Source of the DNA: Bacteroidales bacterium
GTDB taxonomy: Bacteria > Bacteroidota > Bacteroidia > Bacteroidales > UBA932
Length of the DNA: 8,322 nt
Assembly: GCA_017554135.1 (NCBI GenBank)
Contig: JAFZIX010000244.1
Coordinates: 1 to 8,322 of the forward strand
Reading direction: 5' to 3'
The translations under genes were made by a program, and so were the position numbers. Positions 1 to 7,008 of the stretch are shown one piece after another; position 1 is the first letter of the stretch; each line of letters begins with the position of its first letter. The notes below the pieces were generated by a model that was not told the origin of the DNA, made no database searches, and worked only from the letters and a program-made list of their open reading frames with translations.

Positions 1-470
1 ACATCAACCTTGAGAACCGCAGTAGCATTGTGAAGTTTGAACTCCGAGCCCTTGGTTGCACCTACGCAGATGTTTGCGCTGGCGAAACGGCCGTCAGGGT
101 TGCTGGGGAGGGTGATATTCACCTTGCCGCCGGAGACGCCGGAGATGGCCTCAATAGGATATGCAGCGAAATAGAGGGTATCCTTGAGGTTGACTTCCGC
201 GGAGAAGGATGCCTGTCCGACAGCCTCCTCAGGAACGACGACATCGCGATAGAAACCGCCATTTGAAGTGAAAACGCGGACTTTGTCACCTGCCTCCCAG
301 GTGGTCTTGCCACCTACGAGCGCGGTCTTGGTCTCGCCAAAGGAGAAGGTCAGAGTAGTGGTTTCTTCGTTAACCGCCTCTCCGGACTTATCAATAAGCT
401 GCTCACGGGCACAAGATGCTACTGCAAGAATGCCGGCAGCTGCAAGAAGGAATAAATATATCTTTTTCAT
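1..470 (-). CDS. Fimbrillin-like surface lipoprotein, N-terminal part (3' end outside window)
   Basis: The frame read from the ATG at 468-470 stays open to the window edge, giving the first 156 residues. The N-terminus is a lipoprotein signal, MKKIYLFLLAAAGILAVASC, with Cys20 as the lipidation site, followed by AREQLIDKSG. The mature start, TLTFSFGETKTALVGGKTTW with EAGDKVRVF after it (about 39-68), is the pattern typical of Bacteroidota fimbrillin-like (Mfa-like) lipoproteins. Later segments (YFAAYPIEAISGVSGGKVNI, KLHNATAVLKVD) fit the same all-beta fold. Such proteins form or decorate surface pili, or act as single surface adhesins; next to a SusCD operon the latter, as another binding lipoprotein, is more likely (inference). 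It starts 26 bases after the BACON/SGNH gene stop. The class is fairly sure from these motifs, but the C-terminal domain, which could be catalytic or binding, is not in view. Confidence 0.82.
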   Translation of the reverse strand, partial: MKKIYLFLLAAAGILAVASCAREQLIDKSGEAVNEETTTLTFSFGETKTALVGGKTTWEAGDKVRVFTSNGGFYRDVVVPEEAVGQASFSAEVNLKDTLYFAAYPIEAISGVSGGKVNITLPSNPDGRFASANICVGATKGSEFKLHNATAVLKVD

Positions 471-496
471 ATTATCTTTCGTTTAGCTGTTAGACA

Positions 497-2437
497 TTAC
501 CAGTTCCATGTGCCATTGTTGTAATCTTCGAGGCCACCGCCAACGGCAGTCTTAGGAAGATAGATACCGAACTTGGTTCCCATTCCCTTCATCTGATCAG
601 CGGTAGGAGTTCCGCTAACGAGGGAGATGTTGAATGCCCTGTAGGTGAAGGTTCCCCACCAGTCATCGTTAACCTCAACAACAGGAGTGCTGACGTTGCC
701 GGGACGTGAAGGACGGCCACTCTGACCATCATTCTTGGTAGTGAGAGTTACCCATCCCTCCGGACGATACTGATAGCCATCAAGCACAACAAGCAGAGAG
801 CCATTAGGAATCTCGGACTTGGGAAGGATATGGGTCGCGGCAAACTTGTTCATGTTGCCATCGTTCGAGCCCTTGAACACAGAACAGGTAAGATAGTCTC
901 CATTGGCAGAGTTGTAGAATCCGTAGTGGAGAACAACGAAAGGAACGGCGACATAGTCTTCGAACTTGTAGCCGGCTGCCTCGATGAGGGCCTTGGCCTC
1001 AGCCTCGGGAACTGCCATCCTGTAAGGAGGATACTGGGTTGCCTCGGTCACCTCGTAAGATTTGGCAACTGCGTTGGCATAAGCCTCCTGCATGGCAGGG
1101 ATGCAATCAGGATCGTACCTGAGTGCAGGCACGAAAGGAGCCGAAACGGCAAGAGGATTCTTGCCGGTGATGTACTGGGCCCACATGTAGGCGGTAGCAA
1201 GTTGGCCGATATTCACGCTGAGGTTGGAATCGTCGACAAGGACATTCTCCTCGACATAACTGGTGCGGATATTCTGGATGAGGGTTCCGACAGGGATGAC
1301 CTTTTCGAATTCTGCATTTTCAGCAACCTGAGCAGCAACAGTTGCGATACTGTTGTACATATCGAGTTGCTTGTAATCATATGCCTTGAAGCCGGCTGCG
1401 GTGGAAGTGGACTTGTAAGCCCAAGTCATGTTCCAGAACAGAGGGGTGAATTCGCAATTGGCGCGAACCAATTTCACGATATTGCCCAGAGATGCGGGAT
1501 CTGCATCACCGGCAAAATCGAATGCGGGCTGGATGACGATGGCATCCCAGTCGTCCGGAGAAAGGACATCCACTGCGAGGGTATCCTTCGCTCCCTGCAC
1601 ACCATCAATAATATAATGCACGGGAATCTTCTCGGTGCCGTTCAGGGCAGCATCAACCTCGGCGAGAGTCTTGCCGTCGAAAGGAAGATTGGCGACCTTG
1701 ATCTTGGTGTACCCGAGGGTTCCGAGCACCTGGATGAAATATGCGGCAGTGCTCTCAGTGTAGGTGTCACCGATAGAAAGGATGTTGATGAGTTCAGGAT
1801 CCACGTTAGCGGCCTTCTGGGAAATTGCCAGGGTAGCCTTGACCTTAGGATCAGCCTTGGAGGCGAATACAAGTTCTCCTTCACGCTTTGCACCGGTGCC
1901 GTTGACAGGAACGGTAACCTTGCCGGTAGCCTTGTCGAAGGTTGCCCATGCAGGGTTGGTGACGGTGTACTCGTCGTTCGTGGTGACTGTGAGGTCGAAA
2001 GTCTCTCCGCGAGGATTAACCCTGCGTTCGTTCAGGGAAATCTTCATCGTAGGGATAGCCGCAGCCTGGTTCACCGTAATTTCTTCGGTGATGGCGGCGA
2101 GTTTGATGGTCGCTTTACCGGAACGTGCTGTTGCAACAGGGTTGGCGGTGTAAGCGAAAACTAACGAATAAGTCTTGATGTCAGCCTTGGTCTCGGCCTT
2201 GGTCTCCTTGAAAGTAAGCCAACTGGCCGCCTTGTCGACAGTGACAGTGAAAGACTTGTAGTTCGCATCGACCGGAACCGTTAAAGTGCCGGCAACATTC
2301 TCGACGGAGAACGACGTCTTTTTGAGCGTCATTTCCGGCGGATCATTCGGACTCTCGACCGTGCCGAGCGGTTCCGGATTACAAGAAGCCGCAAGCATCA
2401 GCGCAAGAGCTGAAAGCAGAAATAAACTTTTCTTCAT
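497..2437 (-). CDS. Two-BACON plus SGNH/DUF4886-like lipoprotein, probably catalytically inactive
   Basis: A predicted 646-residue lipoprotein (signal MKKSLFLLSALALMLAASC, Cys19). Two BACON Ig-like modules follow, at about 36-126 (ASWLTF, ending EITVNQAA) and 131-210 (ending LAISQKA). BACON modules usually act as spacers or carbohydrate-contacting arms. Residues about 215-440 resemble DUF4886, an SGNH-hydrolase-type fold of secreted Bacteroidota proteins: INILSIGDTYTES (block I), VANLPFDGKTL (block II), DDWDAIVIQPAFDFAG (block III), then PLFWNMTWAYKSTST, IPVGTLIQNIRTSY and the block V region VDDSNLSVNIG. By recall, family members carry GNSFS and DGxHL; here the nucleophile position is Thr225 and the His position Asn405, while Asp402 remains, so hydrolase activity is doubtful. 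About 180 C-terminal residues (465-646), rich in aromatics (DDWWGTFTYRAFNIS), are not assigned. The gene starts 30 bases after the DUF4998 gene. The substrate or ligand is unknown. Confidence 0.88.
   Translation of the reverse strand: MKKSLFLLSALALMLAASCNPEPLGTVESPNDPPEMTLKKTSFSVENVAGTLTVPVDANYKSFTVTVDKAASWLTFKETKAETKADIKTYSLVFAYTANPVATARSGKATIKLAAITEEITVNQAAAIPTMKISLNERRVNPRGETFDLTVTTNDEYTVTNPAWATFDKATGKVTVPVNGTGAKREGELVFASKADPKVKATLAISQKAANVDPELINILSIGDTYTESTAAYFIQVLGTLGYTKIKVANLPFDGKTLAEVDAALNGTEKIPVHYIIDGVQGAKDTLAVDVLSPDDWDAIVIQPAFDFAGDADPASLGNIVKLVRANCEFTPLFWNMTWAYKSTSTAAGFKAYDYKQLDMYNSIATVAAQVAENAEFEKVIPVGTLIQNIRTSYVEENVLVDDSNLSVNIGQLATAYMWAQYITGKNPLAVSAPFVPALRYDPDCIPAMQEAYANAVAKSYEVTEATQYPPYRMAVPEAEAKALIEAAGYKFEDYVAVPFVVLHYGFYNSANGDYLTCSVFKGSNDGNMNKFAATHILPKSEIPNGSLLVVLDGYQYRPEGWVTLTTKNDGQSGRPSRPGNVSTPVVEVNDDWWGTFTYRAFNISLVSGTPTADQMKGMGTKFGIYLPKTAVGGGLEDYNNGTWNW
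2184..2207 (-). repeat. Two-copy 12-base direct repeat coding ETKA-ETKA
   Basis: Two adjacent 12-base units differ only at the last base (plus strand GCCTTGGTCTCG then GCCTTGGTCTCC). They encode KETKAETKAD in the first BACON module, near residues 77-86. Being a multiple of three, the unit would keep the frame if it expanded or contracted. It sits in a probable surface loop after the conserved WLTF strand, and may be a trace of local duplication. Confidence 0.6.
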
Positions 2438-2467
2438 AAATGTTAATATTTAAGTGGTTGAAAAAAA

Positions 2468-3655
2468 TTAGTTTGCATTTTTCTCGACATAACCGAAGGC
2501 CTCCAGTTCCCACAGATCCACAAAACCGGAACTGTTGTAGGAATTGCGGAACACTAGTGCAATATAGCGCCCACGCTTCGGTGTACTCACGATAAAGTCC
2601 TGAACCGCAGACAACTGGTTAAGCGAAACCGTCAGCACCGGATCACCGAAAGTACGGGCATAATTCGAATCGTCAGGATTGAACTTCGTGTCCCCGACAT
2701 ATACATTAACAGAACGGATGTAACGCCTGGTCTGCCCATCGGGATCCGGATCCTCGTAGAAAACAAAGTGGTTGAACGTCATTGCATTATCTCCACTGAG
2801 TTTGGTGTCGATTACAAGGATCTTCGGGAAAAGCAGGCGATAGTTCGCATTGTTGGAACTGTACCAGCGGCTGGTTCCGCTATCCTTGATTCCATCCAGT
2901 ATGAGTTGGGGCTTGAAATTGTCGCGAATCTGGTTTTCGGTGACCGTGACAGTCGCCGTGCTTTCCACATTGGTAGCCACGGGATAAGGGGACCTGGTCC
3001 AGTTGTTGATCCACACGGTATCGATTCCGCCAGCGGGGCAATATGCCGACTGATATTCGAGATACTTCCATTTTTTTGCATTGGGAAGTTTGATCTCATC
3101 TTCGTCAACCATGAATGGACGGCTTTCCACCACGCTGCCGCTCGCGTTGGTGTAGCGGAACTTCGTGGCCACAATCTCGTCGGTCAGTTTTCCCATTGTC
3201 ACGATGGCATCGGAACCGGCCATCTCCACATAGAGCATTGTGCGCTCTGCATGGGATACCAGCCAACTCTCCCCAAAAGGAGATGATGTAATCTCCGCCG
3301 CAAGTGAAGCATTTTCGTCGCTGTCGTAATTGACCACCTCGAAAGTGTAGGACCTGTCTTCCAGATCAGGAATCACGACCTTCACCTTGCCATCGGGATA
3401 TGCAGAATAGTCGAAATCCATGCTCTGGGTACGGCTGTCCCAGAAGAGTTTGGCGGTGCGGATGGAAGGATCCATGGGGAGGTCCCACTTGAGCACCAGG
3501 CGCTGGTAACCGCGTTCTGCTTCGATATTGATGGGCTTCGCGGGATAAATGAAGCCGCCGTCCTTGATAAACTCCTTGTAGACCGCGTCCTGCTTGCCGC
3601 AGGAGGCAGCCATCAGAGCAAGAACCGAAATAAGAATAATGTAAATCTTTTTCAT
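2468..3655 (-). CDS. DUF4998 plus discoidin-like (F5/8 type C-like) surface lipoprotein
   Basis: A predicted 395-residue lipoprotein. The signal is MKKIYIILISVLALMAASC with lipidated Cys19. The mature N-terminus (YKEFIKDGGFIYPAKP, about 26-41) and the following Ig-like segment (RLVLKWDLPMDPSIRTAKLFW, about 52-72) are hallmarks of DUF4998, which I place at about 22-225. The C-terminal part, about 245-390, looks like a discoidin (F5/8 type C) beta-sandwich: ILDGIKDSGTSRW, then IRSVNVYVGDTKF, and the closing pattern RYIALVFRNSY...VDLWELEAFGY. Such domains commonly bind carbohydrate at loop tips, and no enzyme motif is seen. The gene starts 19 bases after the stop of the DUF5000-type gene, so the two discoidin-like lipoproteins are neighbours in one transcript and probably work together as binding subunits of the SusCD complex (inference). 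The start at 3655 is the only one giving the full signal peptide. Confidence 0.9.
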   Translation of the reverse strand: MKKIYIILISVLALMAASCGKQDAVYKEFIKDGGFIYPAKPINIEAERGYQRLVLKWDLPMDPSIRTAKLFWDSRTQSMDFDYSAYPDGKVKVVIPDLEDRSYTFEVVNYDSDENASLAAEITSSPFGESWLVSHAERTMLYVEMAGSDAIVTMGKLTDEIVATKFRYTNASGSVVESRPFMVDEDEIKLPNAKKWKYLEYQSAYCPAGGIDTVWINNWTRSPYPVATNVESTATVTVTENQIRDNFKPQLILDGIKDSGTSRWYSSNNANYRLLFPKILVIDTKLSGDNAMTFNHFVFYEDPDPDGQTRRYIRSVNVYVGDTKFNPDDSNYARTFGDPVLTVSLNQLSAVQDFIVSTPKRGRYIALVFRNSYNSSGFVDLWELEAFGYVEKNAN

Positions 3656-3674
3656 CTTGAGTCTGTTTAAGAGT

Positions 3675-5033
3675 TTACTGAATGATAGGCTGTCCGAAAG
3701 GAGTCACTTCACCTGTCTGAACCGAACGGTTCTTGGTTTCGTGACCATATTCGAATGTAGTGAAGGTATTGGCGAACACGATGCGGAAATAACGTATCGG
3801 GTCGTTGCAACGGGGATACTGGACAGGATCCAGTTCAAAGTCGTTACCGGCATTATATGCCTGAGAGTCCTCTGCGGTGATATCACCGGGCAAGCCATTC
3901 GAAAGATATCCGGACGGCTTTGCCTGTGTAAACTTGCCGAGGCAGAACCAAACATCGGTATCGAATCCGTTGGGATTGTCGTCGGTCGGCGGTTTGGTCT
4001 TACCGGTCGGTTTAATGTATGTGCCATCCGGCTGCAATTCACCGGGTGTGCCCCAGAACTCGTAGTCACGCACCGCACCGCCGCCATAGATAACGTATCC
4101 AATACGGGGCAGAGTGGTGATACGGCTCAACCTCGCCATATTGCCCAGATCTATGGTGAGCCAGGTGGGCGAATAGCCGCCATCTTCCTGACTTACAAAG
4201 AAATGGGGAATAGCGCTGAGACCGGAGCCATCCCAAAGAGCCGATACGGGATAGTTGCTGGAATTCTGCGAAACACATACATCGTCCTCGATATGGGCAT
4301 CGGAGAACTTGTAGTACAACTGCCCGTTAACCTTCACTGTATCCAGTTTGGATTCCACGATAGGAGTGAGCACAGCCGTGGTTGTGTCGGAGATATTGCC
4401 CCAGTGGTCCCTGAGATATACCCCGAAGATAGCCTCCTTGGGCTCGATGCCGCGGCGGGACAGATAAATATCCTCGCTGGCGGTGAAGAGAGTGGTAACT
4501 TCCACCCACTTCATCTTGCTCAGGGGTTTGCCCAGATCGGACATATCTTCATCCCTGAGGATGCAGATTGCAAGATCGGACTTGGACTTGTTATTCTGGA
4601 TGTGAACCTTCACGCCACCGAAAGACTCAATTACGGAGAAATCCGTTTCCATAATTGCAGGAGTCAGGGGGGTGATGTCTACATCCACTCCGGTAGAACG
4701 CTCCTCATTCACATTGAAAGAGTATAACGTGACCGTGTGTGTCTTGGTATCTGCATATCCTTCGACGGTAAGACTGTCCACATAGCGGGAAATTTTGGTA
4801 TTGACCACCTTGCCGCCACGGTCGTATTCAGCAACAACGCCCTTCAGATTGGGATCATCCGGTATAGTCACCTTGATGACGGCTCCGCCTGCGATATTGC
4901 GAACGCCTTTCACTGTTATAGGCACGGGGATTCCGACATTTGCATGCTGGTCTACCCGGGAGCCAAGATCATCGGAACAGGCAGCGGCCAATAGCACCGC
5001 TCCCGCCCAGAATATGATATTTCTTAACTTCAT
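3675..5033 (-). CDS. DUF4959-DUF5126-DUF5000 surface lipoprotein (discoidin-like C-terminus)
   Basis: A predicted 452-residue surface lipoprotein typically encoded just after SusC-SusD in Bacteroidota glycan loci. From the start at 5033 it has a clean lipoprotein signal (MKLRNIIFWAGAVLLAAAC, Cys19) and then the acidic SDDLGS. Domain order by recall of the families: a DUF4959 Ig/FnIII-like module at about 22-122 (NIAGGAVIKVTIPDD, LTVEGYADTKTHTVTLYSFN, ending ITPLTP); DUF5126 at about 124-226 (IESFGGVKVHI, AIFGVYLRDHWGNISDT, LTPI); and DUF5000, a discoidin-like module, at about 230-448 (ALWDGS, TWLTIDLGNMARLSRITTLP, DYEFWGTP, RYFRIVFANTF). An in-frame ATG at 5054 would add seven residues (MVNMHKT) and overlap the SusD stop by 7 bases; I prefer 5033 because the signal length is then normal and the gap is 14 bases. 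No catalytic motif is seen; the likely role is ligand binding beside SusCD (inference). Confidence 0.92.
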   Translation of the reverse strand: MKLRNIIFWAGAVLLAAACSDDLGSRVDQHANVGIPVPITVKGVRNIAGGAVIKVTIPDDPNLKGVVAEYDRGGKVVNTKISRYVDSLTVEGYADTKTHTVTLYSFNVNEERSTGVDVDITPLTPAIMETDFSVIESFGGVKVHIQNNKSKSDLAICILRDEDMSDLGKPLSKMKWVEVTTLFTASEDIYLSRRGIEPKEAIFGVYLRDHWGNISDTTTAVLTPIVESKLDTVKVNGQLYYKFSDAHIEDDVCVSQNSSNYPVSALWDGSGLSAIPHFFVSQEDGGYSPTWLTIDLGNMARLSRITTLPRIGYVIYGGGAVRDYEFWGTPGELQPDGTYIKPTGKTKPPTDDNPNGFDTDVWFCLGKFTQAKPSGYLSNGLPGDITAEDSQAYNAGNDFELDPVQYPRCNDPIRYFRIVFANTFTTFEYGHETKNRSVQTGEVTPFGQPIIQ

Positions 5034-5047
5034 AGTCTTATGCATAT

Positions 5048-7000
5048 TTACCATCCCAGATTCTGAACAAGGTTAGGATTGCGATCCAGATAATAGTTGT
5101 AGATGGGCCAGAAGTAATCCTTAAGGCCGAATGTCTGGGTTGCAATCAACTTCTTAACATAGTAGTCCTCCGGAGTCACGCCAACCATAGTGTATCCGTA
5201 AATACCCTTCTGATACTCATTGGGGGCCTCTTTCCAGCGACGTATATCCCAGTAACGCTCACTCTCGAAAGCAAGTTCGATGGAACGCTCTCTGTGAATG
5301 ATTGAGCGCATGCCATATTTAGTGTTGTAATAACCCGGGTTGTTGCTGAAGTCATCCCATGCAGTCTTCACATCCGGAATACCGGCACGGCTGCGGATCG
5401 CATCCAGATACTTGAACAGGTCCGCGCTGTGCGTTCCACCGGGCCCTTCTGCCTCATTGATAGCCTCGGCATAGAGGAGATAAAGGTCGCTGAGGCGAAT
5501 GATGGGCCATGGATACCAGTAACTCACGAAAGTATTGGTGCCGGTAAAGTTGCAGGCCAGAGGATAGAGCTTCTTGGCAAAATATCCTGTAACAGGGCCA
5601 ACCTCGCCGCCGGACTTGCCTTCATGACCGCCATTACGACAATTAATCGCAAGCACCTTTTCGGGCTGAAGATCATTATAATTGGAAAGCTCTCCGAGCC
5701 ATTTGCCTCCGTCGAAGCCCAAATAGGCATAAAAACGAGGCTCGCGGTCGAAGTTCTGGGCTACGGTTGTATACCCCTGCTCCAGATAATAATTATAGGT
5801 AGGGGTTACTGTCCTCAGTTCCTGTGTATTCACACCTGCCCAGTCATTATCGTTGGATATTGGCAGACCATTTTTAGTGTAGAACTGGTCGACAATCTTC
5901 ATAGGCACGCCGATGAAGCGGTAACCACCTGTAGTGTGGCCGTATTCCGTCATGTTCGGCATCGTCCACATCTGGAAGGCACCCATTGCGGAAGAGCTGG
6001 ACTGGGTATTACCCCAAATCAGCTCGCTGTTCCAGCGCTGGTTGAATGCATTGCGAAGGGTCAGCGTGCGCTTCAGGGAATCCGTCATACGATAGGAAAT
6101 ATCCTTGACTCCATCGTATAGCTGAATATTCGCCTGCTCGCAGATGTCGATAGCCTTCTTACAGGCATCCACTGCATATTCCCAGCGTTCTTCCTGTTCG
6201 TATTCCGGTTTCGAAGGGAAGAGCTGCCGACCCTGATTGTCCACGAGGGCGGCTTCTTCTTCGTTGCCGTTGAACAGAGGGCTGGCGGCGTAAACCGCGA
6301 CCTTTGCCTTGAGGGCAGCGCAGATGGGCTTGGTGATGCGCCCGTACATATCGGTGGATTCCGGAGTCATGGGCAGGCGGTCCATCGCCTGGTCCAGCAG
6401 ACGCAGAACGAAATTGAAGCAGGTGTCGATGTTCTCGCGATAGACGCGCACCGTCTCCATGTCGGAGTCGATAGGAAGGCTCTCGCGGATGATCGGAACA
6501 GGGCCCCACTTGCGGATCAAGTGGAAATGGTAGTATGCCTTGAGGAAGGTCGCCTCGGCTTTCCACTGTTCCTTTTCTTCGTAGGTCATATCCGGCACGT
6601 TGTCGATATTCTCCACGAGGATATCGCAGCAACGGATGCCCTGATACATATCCGCCCAGTCATTTGCGCGCACATTGGATGCGCTCTGGAAACCGCGGGC
6701 GATCTGGAAATAAGTATTGGGAACACGGGCGCTGGTGTTGGAAACTATGCGGCCCACCAGATCCCAGAGTTCATCTCCGGTCAGCATGGCGCAGTCCCCG
6801 GCAACATTGCCGTCTTCAGGCATGAATGAATAACAGGTTCCAAGATAGCGGATGGCGGTCGAACGGAGATTGAATGCCATATCGATACGGGGCACGCCGT
6901 CGTCCGGCACCACGTCCAGGAACTTGTTGCAAGATTGCACACCGGCAAGAGATCCTGCCGCTGCAATAATCAAAGCTAATTTGAAAATCAATTTACGCAT
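5048..7000 (-). CDS. SusD/RagB-family outer-membrane glycan-binding lipoprotein
   Basis: This 650-residue protein is the SusD partner of the upstream SusC. SusD-like lipoproteins sit on the cell surface, bind the ligand and close as a lid over the SusC barrel. The N-terminus is a lipoprotein signal (MRKLIFKLALIIAAAG then VQSC, lipidated Cys24) followed by the typical NKFLDVVPDD. A TPR-like helical core follows: AEATFLKAYYHFHLIRKWG at about 148-166 and LKAKVAVYAASPLFNG at about 230-245. The C-terminal SusD region holds PIIRLSDLYLLYAEAINEA (about 499-517), HRERSIELAFESERYWDIRR (569-588) and the family ending NPNLVQNLGW. It is long for the family (many members are 500-600 residues), with the extra length spread over loops such as 370-480. 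The start at 7000 is 8 bases after the SusC stop and gives a clean signal peptide; no Shine-Dalgarno is visible. There is no frameshift or missing signature. Ligand unknown. Confidence 0.97.
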   Translation of the reverse strand: MRKLIFKLALIIAAAGSLAGVQSCNKFLDVVPDDGVPRIDMAFNLRSTAIRYLGTCYSFMPEDGNVAGDCAMLTGDELWDLVGRIVSNTSARVPNTYFQIARGFQSASNVRANDWADMYQGIRCCDILVENIDNVPDMTYEEKEQWKAEATFLKAYYHFHLIRKWGPVPIIRESLPIDSDMETVRVYRENIDTCFNFVLRLLDQAMDRLPMTPESTDMYGRITKPICAALKAKVAVYAASPLFNGNEEEAALVDNQGRQLFPSKPEYEQEERWEYAVDACKKAIDICEQANIQLYDGVKDISYRMTDSLKRTLTLRNAFNQRWNSELIWGNTQSSSSAMGAFQMWTMPNMTEYGHTTGGYRFIGVPMKIVDQFYTKNGLPISNDNDWAGVNTQELRTVTPTYNYYLEQGYTTVAQNFDREPRFYAYLGFDGGKWLGELSNYNDLQPEKVLAINCRNGGHEGKSGGEVGPVTGYFAKKLYPLACNFTGTNTFVSYWYPWPIIRLSDLYLLYAEAINEAEGPGGTHSADLFKYLDAIRSRAGIPDVKTAWDDFSNNPGYYNTKYGMRSIIHRERSIELAFESERYWDIRRWKEAPNEYQKGIYGYTMVGVTPEDYYVKKLIATQTFGLKDYFWPIYNYYLDRNPNLVQNLGW

Positions 7001-7008
7001 GGCAAGAA

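Noticed and set aside
30..486. Short plus-strand open frames (30-266 and 268-486) at the low end.
   Set aside because: The minus-strand frame here encodes a lipoprotein signal and fimbrillin-like motifs and is open to the window edge; the plus frames show nothing recognisable.
830..2164. A 444-codon open frame on the plus strand opposite the BACON/SGNH gene.
   Set aside because: The minus-strand frame has a lipoprotein signal, BACON and SGNH-like motifs. The plus-strand translation shows no recognisable domain, signal or start context; it is an antisense shadow of codon bias.
2438..2467. The AT-rich gap with an A-run (plus strand) and a near-palindromic TTAATATTTAA as a possible terminator or promoter.
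   Set aside because: There is no GC-rich stem, and the T-run on the transcribed strand comes before rather than after the weak palindrome. No TAnnTTTG element is present. It fits an ordinary AT-rich Bacteroidota translation start region.
3657..4727. A 356-codon open frame on the plus strand opposite the DUF5000-type gene.
   Set aside because: It has no domain signature and lies opposite a gene with clear family motifs along its whole length, so it is an antisense artefact.
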